Shown in pieces: positions 26,774 through 36,386 of a stretch of DNA of 64,000 bases (positions are counted from its first letter, which is position 1; each line of letters opens with the position of its first letter). Under the pieces are notes generated by a model that saw only the letters and a list, made by a program, of their open reading frames with translations, made no database searches and was not told where the DNA came from. The DNA lies in the NCBI GenBank assembly GCA_030583925.1, contig CP129482.1, positions 2,728,001 to 2,792,000 on the forward strand, in the 5' to 3' direction. The stretch is from Anaerolineales bacterium. Its GTDB lineage: Bacteria; Chloroflexota; Anaerolineae; Anaerolineales; Villigracilaceae. The position numbers and the translations under genes are program-made.

Positions 26774-28189
26774 ATGATCTACTCAAACCGCCCAAGCGCT
26801 AAATCGTATCAAGCAATTGCCGACGCGCGCCATATCCCTTTTTGGCTCGACGACCCAGCCAAACCCAACCCCGAACCGCCTCTAACTCAAAATCTTTCCA
26901 CCGACCTGCTCATCATCGGCGCAGGTTTTACTGGTTTGTGGACCGCCCTGCTCGCCAAGGAAGAAAATCCCGCGCGCGACATCGTCCTCCTCGAAGCGGG
27001 CGAAGCCGCCATCGGCGCCAGCGGACGCAACGGCGGGTTCATGGACTCGTCCATCACGCATGGATTTCTAAACGGGCAAGCGCGCTGGCCCCATGAAATA
27101 AAAACGCTCCACGCCCTCGGCGTAAAAAACCTGAGCGAGATCGAAACCGCTCTCGCGCGCCACAGCATCGCATGTGATTATCAACGCACAGGCGAAATTG
27201 ACCTCGCCACCGAGCCGTACCTGCTCGATACGTTTCACCAAATCATCGAACTCGGCAAACAATACGACATTGTATTTGAATTCCTCGACCGCGACCAAAT
27301 CCAACGCGTCGTGAAATCCCCAATCTTTCTCGGCGGCATCAAGCGCTTCGACTCGTCCCTCGTCAACCCCGCGCAACTCGCCTGGGGCCTTCGCAAAACC
27401 TGTTTGAATCTCGGCGTGAAATTGTACGAACACACGCCTGTCACAAATCTGATCGAAGAAAAAAATCAGGTCATCGCGCGCACTCCGCACGCGACCGTCC
27501 GCGCGCGCAAAGTCGCGCTTGCCACCAACGCCTTCCCGCCGCTCCTCAACGAGATCAAACGCTACGTTGTCCCCGTCTACGATTACGCGCTGATGACCGA
27601 GCCGCTCACCGAATCGCAACGCGACTCCATCGGCTGGCGCGGGCGCGAGGGGCTCAGCGACGGCAACAACCAATTCCACTATTTCCGCACAACGGCAGAC
27701 GGACGAATCCTCTGGGGCGGATTCGACGCCATCTATCATTGGAATAACGGCTTCGGGACTCAACTGGAATACAGACCCGCTTCATTCGCCCTTTTGGCTG
27801 AGCACTTCTCCCAAGCCTTTCCCACGCTTGAAGGGATTCGCTTCACCCACGCCTGGGGCGGAGCGATTGACACCTGCTCGCGCTTCAGTCCGTTTTGGGG
27901 GAAGGCGCATCACGGCAAGACGGCGTACGCGATGGGCTACACAGGCAACGGCGTCGGCGCGACGCGTTTCGGTGCGCGCGTCATGCTCGATATTTTGGAC
28001 AACAAGCAAACCGAAAGCGCCAAACTCGAATTCGTAAAATCCAAACCGCGTCCATTCCCGCCTGAGCCGTTACGTTCCATCGGCATCAACCTTACGCGCT
28101 GGTCCCTCGCCCAAGCAGACAACCACCAAGGAAAGGAAAACCTCTGGCTCAAAGCCATGGACTGGTTCGGGTTGGGGTTTGACAGTTAG
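26774..28189 (+). CDS. FAD-dependent amine/amino acid oxidoreductase (DAO family)
   Basis: A 471-residue protein of the D-amino-acid-oxidase superfamily. The FAD-binding motif GAGFTGLWTA lies at about 49-58, LLEAGEAAIGASGRNGG follows, and the C-terminal YTGNGVGATR closes the FAD site. The GASGRNGG segment is typical of gamma-glutamylputrescine oxidase-like enzymes, so a secondary amine or polyamine derivative is a plausible substrate. A second member of the same family is encoded at 50040-51323. The aldehyde dehydrogenase 750 nt downstream could oxidise an aldehyde product, but that is inferred from proximity only. Confidence 0.85.
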   Translation: MIYSNRPSAKSYQAIADARHIPFWLDDPAKPNPEPPLTQNLSTDLLIIGAGFTGLWTALLAKEENPARDIVLLEAGEAAIGASGRNGGFMDSSITHGFLNGQARWPHEIKTLHALGVKNLSEIETALARHSIACDYQRTGEIDLATEPYLLDTFHQIIELGKQYDIVFEFLDRDQIQRVVKSPIFLGGIKRFDSSLVNPAQLAWGLRKTCLNLGVKLYEHTPVTNLIEEKNQVIARTPHATVRARKVALATNAFPPLLNEIKRYVVPVYDYALMTEPLTESQRDSIGWRGREGLSDGNNQFHYFRTTADGRILWGGFDAIYHWNNGFGTQLEYRPASFALLAEHFSQAFPTLEGIRFTHAWGGAIDTCSRFSPFWGKAHHGKTAYAMGYTGNGVGATRFGARVMLDILDNKQTESAKLEFVKSKPRPFPPEPLRSIGINLTRWSLAQADNHQGKENLWLKAMDWFGLGFDS

Positions 28190-28193
28190 CCAT

Positions 28194-28236
28194 TGAGTCG
28201 TTGCATCCGCAGTTGAACTACGAATGCAACGACTCA
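28194..28236. terminator. Hairpin between convergent genes
   Basis: A 13-bp perfect inverted repeat (28194-28206 with 28224-28236) lies between the FAD oxidoreductase and the regulator gene. It has no strong T run, so a terminator role is probable but not certain. Confidence 0.6.
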
Positions 28237-28238
28237 TA

Positions 28239-28820
28239 TTATCCAATCGCAAACACACAACTCGAACCGCCCTCTCTGATCGTCGTCAACGGCTCGGCAG
28301 GTTGCCCCATCAACCTCTTCAGCAACAACTCATCCATCCGGCACAATTCGGGATGCCCCCCAACGATCGCCGCATACGGGCAATGACCAAAGATGATCCG
28401 CGGTCCGCCGGCGCCGGCTTCCCAGCGCGCGTGATACTTCATTTGATTCAATTTCTCGACGCTGAGATTCAATCGTTTCGCGGCGGGCTGACTGCCAAAA
28501 TCGGACTCACCCGCCAGCCTCTTCGCCAACGCGTCCATTCGGACGGTTTTGCCTGCCTCAGCCAAAAGGGCATCGCTCAACACGGACAGGTTATCTCCCA
28601 ACGCCGCCCGTGGAATGGAATACACCTTCTCAGGTCTGCCGCGCCCCGGACGATTCCGCGCCACTGCCGATTCAAGCCGCCCGTCCGAAACAAGGACGCG
28701 TAAGTGATGTCTCACCGCCGCCGCAGACATTTTCAACGAGCGCGAAACCTCCCGCGCGGAAGCGACTCGGTTCTTCGTCAAATATGCCAGCGTCTTTTGC
28801 CGGGCGGTTGTCATAGCCAT
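28239..28820 (-). CDS. SufR-like winged-helix regulator with Fe-S cysteine motif
   Basis: The 193-residue protein has an N-terminal winged helix-turn-helix (about 8-65, VASAREVSRSLKMSAAAVRHHL). The C-terminal part carries a cysteine pattern (GHCPYAAIV, ELCRMDELLL, SCVFAIG) typical of SufR-type regulators, where three cysteines bind an iron-sulfur cluster. It is divergent from an aldehyde dehydrogenase gene, and an IscX-nuo-mrp Fe-S cluster lies just beyond. The start is leaderless: TATAAT on the minus strand (28832-28827) is 6 nt from the ATG. Target genes are unknown. Confidence 0.8.
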   Translation of the reverse strand: MAMTTARQKTLAYLTKNRVASAREVSRSLKMSAAAVRHHLRVLVSDGRLESAVARNRPGRGRPEKVYSIPRAALGDNLSVLSDALLAEAGKTVRMDALAKRLAGESDFGSQPAAKRLNLSVEKLNQMKYHARWEAGAGGPRIIFGHCPYAAIVGGHPELCRMDELLLKRLMGQPAEPLTTIREGGSSCVFAIG

Positions 28821-28938
28821 ACCATGATTATACTCACTTCTTGATTTATATAAAAATATCTTTATATAATTCGATTGACTTTCGCTTACCGGGCGCTATA
28901 ATGCCGCTAGTACAAAAATCCACGAAGAAGGTCTGAGC

Positions 28939-30408
28939 ATGGAATTTCAAAATTACATCAACGGCAAGTGGGTTAAGGGGAAAAGCGTTTTTCAAACCAT
29001 CAATCCTGCTAACGAAGAACTTGTGGCGGAGGTGGCGCAAGCCGAAATCTCCGACGTGGACTCGGCAGTGGATGCTGCAAAGAAAGCCTTCAACGCGTGG
29101 CGGCTCGTCCCTGCCCCACTGCGCGGGGAACTGCTTTTCAAAGTCGGCGACATTCTCAAACAGAAAAAAGAAGAACTCTCGCAACTGCTCACGCGCGACA
29201 TGGGTAAAGTGATCGCCGAAGCGCGCGGCGATGTGCAGGAAGCGATTGACATGGCGTACTTCATGGGCGGCGAGGGACGCCGCTTGCTCGGCTACACCGC
29301 GCCCGTGGAAATGATGAACAAATTCGGCATGGCGGTCCGCGACCCATCTGGAGTCGTCGGCTTAATCACGCCGTGGAATTTCCCGATCGCCGTCCCCTCG
29401 TGGAAAATTTTCCCCGCGTTGGTCGCAGGCAACACGATTATTTGGAAGCCCTCGCCCGAAACGCCTGCAATCTCCGCCGCGTTCGTGAAAGTATTTGAAG
29501 AAGCGGGGATTCCGCCCGGCGTGTTCAATCTGCTCATGGCGCCCGGCGCGGACGTAGCGAAGGCATTGGTCAATCATCCCGATGTGCGCGTGCTTTCATT
29601 TACCGGGTCAACAACAACGGGACGCGCCATCGCCGAAGCGGCGGGCAAACTCAACAAAAAGTTATCGCTCGAAATGGGCGGCAAGAACGCCATCCTCGTG
29701 ATGGACGACGCGAATCTCGATCTGGTCGTGGACGCGAGCCTGTGGGCGGCGTTCGGCACGTCGGGTCAGCGCTGCACAGCCGCGAGCAGACTGATCGTCC
29801 AGAAAGGAATCGCAGGCAAGGTCAAAGAGGCGCTTGTCGAGCGGACGAAGAAACTCAAACTTGGCGACGGGCTCGATCCGAAAATTGACGTCGGTCCCGT
29901 CATCAACAAAACCGCGTTGGAACGAATCCACACGATGGCGCTGGCAGGCGCGAAAGAAGCGCGTGTGTTGACGGGCGCGGCGATTGCCGATGTTGGCGGC
30001 AAAGGCTTCTTCTACGCCCCCACCTTATTCGACGGCGTCAAACCCGGCTCGATGCTCGAAGCAGAGGAGATTTTTGGTCCTGTGCTTTCGATCATCGAAG
30101 TCGATTCGCTCGAAGATGCAATCGAAGTGAACAACCGCTCGAAGTACGGTTTGTCCACTTCGATCTTCACGCAAGACGTGAACCGCGCCTTCACCGCTAT
30201 GCGCGATATTTTCACTGGCTTGGTCTACATCAACCACGGTACCACCGGCGCGGAGATTCAATTCCCGTTCGGCGGCGTGCGCGGCACGGGCAACGGTCAC
30301 CGCGAAGCGGGACAAGCCGCCCTCGAAGTGTTCACCGAATGGAAATCCATTTACGTGGATTATTCGGGCAAACTGCAACGCGCGCAGATTGATAACAGAG
30401 AGGAGTAG
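28939..30408 (+). CDS. NAD(P)-dependent aldehyde dehydrogenase
   Basis: The 489-residue enzyme has all ALDH catalytic residues: Asn147 (TPWNFP), Glu245 (LEMGGKN) and Cys279 (GQRCTA). The C-terminal NHGTTGAEIQFPFGGVRGTG recalls the ALDH7 (alpha-aminoadipic semialdehyde) group. Transcription likely starts from TATAAT at about 28896-28901, and AAGAAGG stands before the ATG. Divergent from the SufR-like regulator. The precise aldehyde is not known. Confidence 0.9.
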   Translation: MEFQNYINGKWVKGKSVFQTINPANEELVAEVAQAEISDVDSAVDAAKKAFNAWRLVPAPLRGELLFKVGDILKQKKEELSQLLTRDMGKVIAEARGDVQEAIDMAYFMGGEGRRLLGYTAPVEMMNKFGMAVRDPSGVVGLITPWNFPIAVPSWKIFPALVAGNTIIWKPSPETPAISAAFVKVFEEAGIPPGVFNLLMAPGADVAKALVNHPDVRVLSFTGSTTTGRAIAEAAGKLNKKLSLEMGGKNAILVMDDANLDLVVDASLWAAFGTSGQRCTAASRLIVQKGIAGKVKEALVERTKKLKLGDGLDPKIDVGPVINKTALERIHTMALAGAKEARVLTGAAIADVGGKGFFYAPTLFDGVKPGSMLEAEEIFGPVLSIIEVDSLEDAIEVNNRSKYGLSTSIFTQDVNRAFTAMRDIFTGLVYINHGTTGAEIQFPFGGVRGTGNGHREAGQAALEVFTEWKSIYVDYSGKLQRAQIDNREE

Positions 30409-30415
30409 AGAATTA

Positions 30416-30434
30416 GAGAATTGACTCAATTCTC
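30416..30434 (+). repeat. Short palindrome after the aldehyde dehydrogenase gene
   Basis: GAGAATTGA and TCAATTCTC are a 9-bp inverted repeat around one C. It fills most of the 45-nt gap before iscX. Confidence 0.6.
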
Positions 30435-30453
30435 CAATTCTCCGATTCTCCCA

Positions 30454-30672
30454 ATGAACGACACAAACCTGAATTGGGAATCCACCTTCGCCATCGCTCT
30501 CGCGTTGAAACGAAAGTATTCTGACGTAAACATCGAAGGCGTGACGCTCAAGCAGATCTACGAGTGGACTCTGCAACTTCCCGACTTCGACGACGACCCG
30601 TCGCTCGCCAACGACGAAATTTTGTACGCGATCTACCAAGATTGGTTCGAGGAGCATCTCCATGGACAATGA
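30454..30672 (+). CDS. iscX: IscX-like Fe-S assembly accessory protein
   Basis: Seventy-two residues. The LNWES start, the acidic [16 protein letters not shown] and the final DWFEEH match IscX (YfhJ), a small acidic protein that binds the IscS cysteine desulfurase and iron and modulates Fe-S assembly in other bacteria. The in-frame TTG upstream is unlikely; ATG 30454 gives the usual family length. It overlaps nuoB by 11 nt, so it should be translationally coupled to the Fe-S-rich complex I subunits, an unusual position for iscX. Confidence 0.88.
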   Translation: MNDTNLNWESTFAIALALKRKYSDVNIEGVTLKQIYEWTLQLPDFDDDPSLANDEILYAIYQDWFEEHLHGQ

Positions 30673-31291
30673 ACGATTGAGTCTGCCAGAATACGATATT
30701 CCTGAAGGCATGGAACATGCTGTCGCGGTCACCACGCTCGACCGCCTCTACAACTGGGGGCGGCGCTCGTCGGTCTGGCCCCTCATGTTCGGTCTGGCGT
30801 GCTGCGCCATCGAAATGATCGCCGCGCAAACCGCGCGTTACGATTTGGCGCGCTTCGGGATGGAGGTCATGCGTCCCACGCCGCGCCAAGCCGACCTCCT
30901 GCTTGTTTCGGGAACCGTCACAAAAAAGATGGTGCCGCCCATCATCCGCCTCTACAATCAAATGCCCGAGCCGAAATACGTCGTGGCGATGGGCGCCTGC
31001 GCGTCGGGCGGCGGTCCGTTCAAAGAGGGCTACAACGTTGTCGCGGGCATTGATAAATTTCTGCCCGTTGACGTGTACATTCCCGGTTGTCCTCCCACGC
31101 CGCAAGCCCTCATTGCGGGTCTGATCAAATTGCAGGAAAAAATCGACAAGCAGACGCTGAAAACCGCTAAATGGTATCCGCGCAAAAAACAAGATCCGAA
31201 TTACGTGCCGATTCCGATCCTTGGACCCGACCTGATTGACCCCCGCCGCAATGCGGAGATCAAAGCCGCCGCGGCAGTGAAAGAGGGATGA
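30662..31291 (+). CDS. nuoB: NADH-quinone oxidoreductase subunit B
   Basis: A 209-residue NuoB, the subunit holding the terminal 4Fe-4S cluster N2 that reduces quinone. Ligands are visible as the tandem Cys47/Cys48 (GLACCAIEM), Cys113 ([10 protein letters not shown]) and Cys143 ([10 protein letters not shown]). It overlaps iscX and is followed 1 nt later by nuoCD. The set nuoB, nuoCD, nuoI without A, H or J-N here means the rest of complex I is encoded elsewhere. Confidence 0.94.
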   Translation: MDNERLSLPEYDIPEGMEHAVAVTTLDRLYNWGRRSSVWPLMFGLACCAIEMIAAQTARYDLARFGMEVMRPTPRQADLLLVSGTVTKKMVPPIIRLYNQMPEPKYVVAMGACASGGGPFKEGYNVVAGIDKFLPVDVYIPGCPPTPQALIAGLIKLQEKIDKQTLKTAKWYPRKKQDPNYVPIPILGPDLIDPRRNAEIKAAAAVKEG

Positions 31292-31292
31292 T

Positions 31293-33038
31293 ATGACCAC
31301 GCCCGCACCCGCTTCTACTTCGACCATTGATCTGGTCGCCCGATTCCCCGGCGTTGTCCAAGCCGACGCGCGCCCGGGTTACTCCGGCTTCATCGTCGAA
31401 AAAGATTCGCTGATCGAAGTCGCCACCGCTATCCGCGACGAATTCGGCTTCGACCTGATGACCGCCGTCACCGGCGTGGACTACGCGCCGGACAAAATGG
31501 AAGTCGTCTATCACGCCTATCGCACCACCGGCGGACCCAGCTTGGTATTCAAAGTCCAAGTCCCGCGCGTTGACCCGGTGGAAGTCCCATCGCTCATTCA
31601 TCTGTGGCCCGGCGTAGATTTGCAAGAACGCGAAGCCTGGGACCTGCTCGGCATCAAATTTACCGGTCACCCCGACTTGCGCCGCATTTTGATGTGGGAA
31701 GGTTTCGAGGGTCACCCGCTCCGCAAAGATTGGAAAGAAGGTTTTTACGAAGAAGACACCAAGCCGTTCAAAAGCCGCTGGCCCGACGGTCAGTTTTACA
31801 TGGCGGAGGATAAAAATCCGTTCAAGGATAACCTCACTTTTCCGCAAAACTTCGATCCCGAAAAATGGATTCCCGAAGGCGACGCGTTGCTGTACGGCGC
31901 GCTGGCGCGTTACACCGTAAAAAGTGAAGAGGGCATCAGCACCGATCGCATCGTTATCAACATGGGTCCGCACCACCCCTCCACGCACGGAGTCTTCCGC
32001 GCGGTGATGACTCTCGACGGCGAAACCATCGTCGGCTTGAAGCCTGTGCTGGGCTACCTGCATCGCAACCACGACAAGATCGGCGAGCGCAACACCTATC
32101 TGCAAAACATGCCCTTCACCGACCGTCTCGATTATTTCAACTCGATGACCAACAACTTCGGCTACGCCCTCGCCGTGGAAAAGTTGATGAAGATTCCGGT
32201 GGCGGAGCGCGCGGAGTACATCCGCGTGATCGTATCGGAACTCAGCCGCATCCAAAACCACCTCATCTTCATCGGCACGACGCTGAACGATCTCGGCGCT
32301 ATGTATACCCCCTCGCTCTACACTTTCGAGGAGCGCGAACTGATCCTCGACGTGTTCGAAGCCATCTCCGGCGCGCGCATGATGTGCAATTATTTCCGCT
32401 TTGGCGGCGTAGTGCGCGACATCGAAGAAGCGGAGATGAACAAGATCAAAGATTTGGTCTACGAGCGCATCCCGCCCAAGACCGACGAACTCGACCGCAT
32501 GTTATCTGAAAACGAAGTGCTGGTCTCGCGCATGAAAGGCGTCCGCATGATCAACGCGGAGGATGCGGTCGCATACTCTGTGACCGGACCCGTCCTCCGA
32601 GCCGCGGGCGTGCCGTATGATATCCGCCGCGCCGACCCGTATGGCATTTACGACCGCTTCGATTTCGACGTGGCGGTCCGCTACAACGGCGATCTGATGG
32701 ACAACTATCTCATCCGCATTGACGAGATTCGACAGTCCCTGCGGATCTTAGACCAAGCCATCAAGCAGATCCCTCAAGGACCGATCAACTCCCAAAAGCC
32801 GCAGTATCAGGTCCGGGTCCCGGCGGGTGAAGCGTATGGACGAGTCGAATCGCCGAAGGGCGAACTCGGCTACTACGTTGTCTCGAACGGTAAGCCAAAT
32901 CCGTGGCGCTATCACGTGCGACCCGCGTCGTTCGTCAACGTCACCTCGCTGGAGAAGATTTGCGTCGGCACCAAGATCGCCGATTTCGTTGTCTTGCTCG
33001 CCATGTTCGATATGGTGATGGGCGAATGTGACCGATAA
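31293..33038 (+). CDS. nuoCD: NADH-quinone oxidoreductase fused subunits C and D
   Basis: The 581 residues fuse NuoC (about 1-190, with [18 protein letters not shown] and [20 protein letters not shown]) to NuoD (about 205-581, with [10 protein letters not shown], the quinone-site region, and a C-terminal [11 protein letters not shown]). NuoD helps form the quinone pocket next to NuoB. The fusion occurs in some bacteria such as E. coli. It lies between nuoB and nuoI with very short gaps. Confidence 0.94.
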   Translation: MTTPAPASTSTIDLVARFPGVVQADARPGYSGFIVEKDSLIEVATAIRDEFGFDLMTAVTGVDYAPDKMEVVYHAYRTTGGPSLVFKVQVPRVDPVEVPSLIHLWPGVDLQEREAWDLLGIKFTGHPDLRRILMWEGFEGHPLRKDWKEGFYEEDTKPFKSRWPDGQFYMAEDKNPFKDNLTFPQNFDPEKWIPEGDALLYGALARYTVKSEEGISTDRIVINMGPHHPSTHGVFRAVMTLDGETIVGLKPVLGYLHRNHDKIGERNTYLQNMPFTDRLDYFNSMTNNFGYALAVEKLMKIPVAERAEYIRVIVSELSRIQNHLIFIGTTLNDLGAMYTPSLYTFEERELILDVFEAISGARMMCNYFRFGGVVRDIEEAEMNKIKDLVYERIPPKTDELDRMLSENEVLVSRMKGVRMINAEDAVAYSVTGPVLRAAGVPYDIRRADPYGIYDRFDFDVAVRYNGDLMDNYLIRIDEIRQSLRILDQAIKQIPQGPINSQKPQYQVRVPAGEAYGRVESPKGELGYYVVSNGKPNPWRYHVRPASFVNVTSLEKICVGTKIADFVVLLAMFDMVMGECDR

Positions 33039-33050
33039 GAGGAGATAAGC

Positions 33051-33743
33051 ATGTACGGAAAAGGAATACTCAAAGGTCTCGGCGTTACGGCAAAACGGTT
33101 TTGGGAAACCTACACCGAAGATCTTGCATGGCTGTTGCGCGGCAAGAAGCGCTACTACACCGAAGAAGGCGTGCGGCATCGTTCGAGCAAGGATCAAAAG
33201 GGAATCTTCACGGTTCAATATCCGGAGGAGCGGCTGATCCTGCCGGAAGAAGCGCGCTATTTGCCCTTCCTGGTCTACAACGAACTAGCCGACGGCAAAC
33301 GAGAAATTCTGTGCACCTCGTGCGGCATTTGCGCGAAGGTCTGTCCGCCGCAATGTATCTGGATCGTGCGCTCGAACGATCCGACCACAGGCAGACCCAT
33401 CCCCGAACCGACCGAGTTCTTCATTGACGCCGACATCTGCATGAACTGCGGCTATTGCGCCGAGTATTGTCCGTTCGACGCGATCAAGATGGATCACGAT
33501 TTCGAGATCGCCTCCTACGGGCGCAACGTGTACAACATGGAGCAATTGCTCAAATCCTCCGAGTATTACAAGAGCATCCGTCCGCAGAATTACGCGCGCG
33601 AAGAAGCCGCGCGCAAAGCCGAAGAGGAAGCCAAGAAAGCAAAAGCCGCCGCGAAAGCCGCCGCAGAAGCCGCGGCAAAGGCGGCGCCTCCGCCCGCAGA
33701 ACCTCCAGCCGCAAGCGCGGCAGATACGCAGGTAAATTCGTAG
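33051..33743 (+). CDS. nuoI: NADH-quinone oxidoreductase subunit I with Ala/Lys-rich tail
   Basis: The 230-residue NuoI carries two 4Fe-4S clusters (N6a/N6b): Cys88, 91, 94, 98 (CTSCGICAKVC) and Cys130, 133, 136, 140 (CMNCGYCAEYC). It passes electrons toward NuoB. After about residue 180 there is an added Ala/Lys/Glu-rich and then Pro-rich tail of about 45 residues, not normal for NuoI. AGGAG precedes the ATG. It ends the nuoB-CD-I run. Confidence 0.92.
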   Translation: MYGKGILKGLGVTAKRFWETYTEDLAWLLRGKKRYYTEEGVRHRSSKDQKGIFTVQYPEERLILPEEARYLPFLVYNELADGKREILCTSCGICAKVCPPQCIWIVRSNDPTTGRPIPEPTEFFIDADICMNCGYCAEYCPFDAIKMDHDFEIASYGRNVYNMEQLLKSSEYYKSIRPQNYAREEAARKAEEEAKKAKAAAKAAAEAAAKAAPPPAEPPAASAADTQVNS

Positions 33744-33762
33744 ACCGGCACGCGCATACGTA

Positions 33763-33804
33763 CACAGGTAGACAGGTAAACGCGTGGATACTTGCCTACC
33801 TGTG
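33763..33804 (+). repeat. Inverted repeat in the nuoI-mrp gap
   Basis: CACAGGTAG (33763-33771) and CTACCTGTG (33796-33804) are inverted copies; ACAGGTA is also repeated directly inside. No gene is present here. Confidence 0.55.
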
Positions 33805-33833
33805 CGCGCATCATTCTCTCACAGGAAAACATA

Positions 33834-34910
33834 ATGACAAATCTGACAAAAGAAGCGATACTCTCCGCATTGAGCAATGTACAAGAACCCGATCTCGGGC
33901 AAGACCTCGTCACCCTCAATATGGTAAAAAATATTGAGATCAGCGAGGGCAATGTCGCGTTCACAGTGATGCTCACCACACCGGCTTGCCCATTTCGCGG
34001 AAAGATCGAGAAAGACTCAAAAGAAGCCGTGATGAAAATCGAGGGCGTGAAATCTGTCACCGTGAAAATGGATTCGGATGTGCCGAACGACGGACGTATG
34101 CGCGGACTGGTCGCAACCCCGATTCGCAACGCCATTGCGGTTGGTTCAGGCAAGGGAGGCGTTGGCAAGTCTACGGTTTCCGTCAACATTGCGGTGGCGC
34201 TTGCCCAAAGCGGCGCGCGCGTCGGTCTCATGGACGCGGACATCTACGGTCCCAACACCCCCACCATGCTCGGCGTGGAAAAACTTCCTCCCCCGCAAGG
34301 ACAGCGCCTCATCCCTGCTGAAGCATACGGCGTGAAGATGATCTCGATGGGCTTGCTCGTCAAGCCGGGTCAACCCCTCATCTGGCGCGGACCGATGCTC
34401 AACTCCGCGATCCGTCAATTTTTAGGCGATGTCGAATGGGGCGAACTAGATTATTTGATCGTTGACCTGCCACCCGGCACCGGCGACGCGTCGTTGTCGC
34501 TGGCGCAGGCGTTACCTTTGAGCGGCGCGGTGATCGTCACGCTCCCGCAATTGGTATCGCTCGAGGATGCCGGTCGTGGGTTGAATATGTTCAAGACTCT
34601 CGAAGTTCCGATTTTGGGGATTGTCGAGAATATGTCTTATCTCGAATTGCCAGATGGAACTCACATGGACTTATTCGGCACAGGCGGAGGCGAGCACCTC
34701 GCGCAGATGACCAGCTCTCCATTCCTCGGCAAAGTGCCGATTGACCAGAACGTCCGCATCGGAGGCGATACCGGCAAACCGATCGTCGTCTCGCATCCTG
34801 ATTCGCCGGTCGCAAAGTCATTGCGTGAAATTGCCGAGAGCTTGGCGGCAAAAGTCAGCGTGGCGGCGCTGAGCGGGAAGAACGAAGTTCCGATCAATAT
34901 TGTGGAGTAA
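33834..34910 (+). CDS. Mrp/ApbC-type Fe-S cluster carrier ATPase
   Basis: The 358-residue protein has an N-terminal MIP18/DUF59-type domain (about 1-90) and a Mrp/NBP35 P-loop ATPase domain with the deviant Walker motif GKGGVGKST at about 103-111. Such proteins bind and hand on Fe-S clusters. It lacks the C-terminal CxxC pair that many but not all family members have. I chose ATG 33834, with CAGGAAAA upstream. Location after iscX and nuoB-CD-I suggests help with complex I cluster insertion. Confidence 0.9.
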   Translation: MTNLTKEAILSALSNVQEPDLGQDLVTLNMVKNIEISEGNVAFTVMLTTPACPFRGKIEKDSKEAVMKIEGVKSVTVKMDSDVPNDGRMRGLVATPIRNAIAVGSGKGGVGKSTVSVNIAVALAQSGARVGLMDADIYGPNTPTMLGVEKLPPPQGQRLIPAEAYGVKMISMGLLVKPGQPLIWRGPMLNSAIRQFLGDVEWGELDYLIVDLPPGTGDASLSLAQALPLSGAVIVTLPQLVSLEDAGRGLNMFKTLEVPILGIVENMSYLELPDGTHMDLFGTGGGEHLAQMTSSPFLGKVPIDQNVRIGGDTGKPIVVSHPDSPVAKSLREIAESLAAKVSVAALSGKNEVPINIVE

Positions 34911-34925
34911 AACAGTAATTCAACC

Positions 34926-34958
34926 AAACGCCCGGACATGAATCGTCCGGGCGTTTTT
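34926..34958. terminator. Bidirectional terminator after mrp
   Basis: A 12-bp stem (34926-34937 with 34945-34956) with a T run; it separates mrp from a convergent surface-protein gene. Confidence 0.88.
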
Positions 34959-34960
34959 GT

Positions 34961-35764
34961 TTACTGCTGTATGTTCATCATCATCTTGAAAAGAAGACCC
35001 GGTAACAGGACAACCATCATCGGAAGTAAGAATATCAGATTAGATCCAAAAGTGTCATCATTCGCATTTCCACCGGACTCAGGCGTATCTGGCGGCGGAT
35101 CAGTCGGCGGTGGGTCAGTCGGTGGTGGATTGGTCGGCGGTGGATCAGTCGGCGGTGGATTGGTCGGCGGCACATCTGTTGCCGTTGGAGGCGCCGATGT
35201 TGCGGTTGGAGGAACGGGCGTTAATGTCGGCGGCGCTGATGTTAACGTCGGAGGTATGGATGTTGATGTGTTTGTCGGCGGAAGAGGCGAAGAGGTATTT
35301 GTTACGACAACAATGGGTGTGGTAGTAGGCGGAATCTTTGTGGCAGTATTCGTAGGCAGATTTGTAGGGGTCGGGATTGGATTATTCGGATCCGATTGAG
35401 TTCGCGTTGGAAAGATCGAAATAGGCGTTCGGGACGCGACAGGAGAAGCCGTGATCGTCGGCGTAGACGAGGAGGTCGGACCCGTAATGAGGATTGCCGC
35501 AGCCAATTGCGCAGTTGATGTTGAAAACGGAGTATTTGTTAGAACGAGGGGAGCCGTAGGAGAAAAGAAAAGATCTGCAAACGCTTGCTGTGTAAGCGCC
35601 CGATCCAATGGGGTTGGGGTAGGCGTAAAACGCGGCGCAAGAACAATATCGTCGTGTGTGTCATCCACTCCTAAAGAAAATAACAAAGGGATTCCAAATG
35701 CGATCAGACACACGCCGATAACAATGACGGGAATAATCAGACTTTGGTTCTTTTTATTTTCCAT
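34961..35764 (-). CDS. Thr/Pro-rich surface protein with two membrane anchors
   Basis: The 267-residue protein has a hydrophobic segment at about 9-31 and another at about 243-260. Between them nearly everything is Thr, Pro and Ser, ending in repeats such as NPPPTDPPPT. The repetitive DNA is at about 35090-35200. It looks like a wall- or envelope-spanning stalk, possibly glycosylated. No enzymatic domain is visible. Confidence 0.72.
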   Translation of the reverse strand: MENKKNQSLIIPVIVIGVCLIAFGIPLLFSLGVDDTHDDIVLAPRFTPTPTPLDRALTQQAFADLFFSPTAPLVLTNTPFSTSTAQLAAAILITGPTSSSTPTITASPVASRTPISIFPTRTQSDPNNPIPTPTNLPTNTATKIPPTTTPIVVVTNTSSPLPPTNTSTSIPPTLTSAPPTLTPVPPTATSAPPTATDVPPTNPPPTDPPPTNPPPTDPPPTDPPPDTPESGGNANDDTFGSNLIFLLPMMVVLLPGLLFKMMMNIQQ

Positions 35765-35881
35765 CGTATAGATTTCTTTGGGTAAGACGCGGTGACTATA
35801 GAATTATCTCACAACTTGAAAGCGTGTCCATGCAAAAATTAGAATATTTCTCGTTATCGCCAATAAATGATTTCAACGGAA

Positions 35882-35909
35882 CAAAAAACGCCGACTTCGG
35901 TCGGCGTTT
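35882..35909 (-). terminator. Terminator of the LysM gene
   Basis: A 10-bp stem (35886-35895 with 35900-35909) with a TTCG tetraloop; on the minus strand it ends in a T run. Confidence 0.88.
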
Positions 35910-35939
35910 GGAATTCCGCATTGGTAAGCGCCACCCCTG

Positions 35940-36371
35940 CTAGGGGCGGATCAACTGACCCGCATAGATGCGGTTCGCATTGGCAATGCCATTCCTCCAC
36001 TGCAAGTAGTTGACCGTCACGCCGTAGTACATGGCAATGCCGCCCAGGGTATCGCCGCGGCACACGATATAGTAACTACCATAGTAGTCGTAACCGGGAC
36101 CACAGTAATAGCCGCCCGAATCATATCCGCCGGGGATATAAATCACCTGCCCGGGGTAAATGTAGTACGTGTACGCTGTCCACGGGTTTGCCGCGTAGAG
36201 GGAGGAAAGCGACACGCCACAATTCCGGGCGATCTTGGCGAGCCAATCTCCCGGCTGGACGTAGTACACGCTTGGGCAGGAAGACCACGCTTGGGCGCGG
36301 GCGGCTGTCGCAAAGGACCCGACCAACAGCGCCAAGACCAAAAGAAACTGAAAGATCCGTTTGCCGTTCAT
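35940..36371 (-). CDS. Secreted protein with two LysM domains
   Basis: A 143-residue protein with a signal peptide (FLLVLALLVGSFATAARAQA, cleavage after about residue 27). The first LysM covers about 33-80 (YVQPGDWLAKIARNCGVS...) and the second about 95-143 (VCRGDTLGGIAMYYGVT). LysM domains bind peptidoglycan or other GlcNAc polymers. Tyr and Gly are abundant between them. I chose the ATG at 36371 since AGGAGG stands immediately upstream on the minus strand. No catalytic domain is attached. Confidence 0.88.
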   Translation of the reverse strand: MNGKRIFQFLLVLALLVGSFATAARAQAWSSCPSVYYVQPGDWLAKIARNCGVSLSSLYAANPWTAYTYYIYPGQVIYIPGGYDSGGYYCGPGYDYYGSYYIVCRGDTLGGIAMYYGVTVNYLQWRNGIANANRIYAGQLIRP

Positions 36372-36386
36372 GGAAACACCTCCTTT

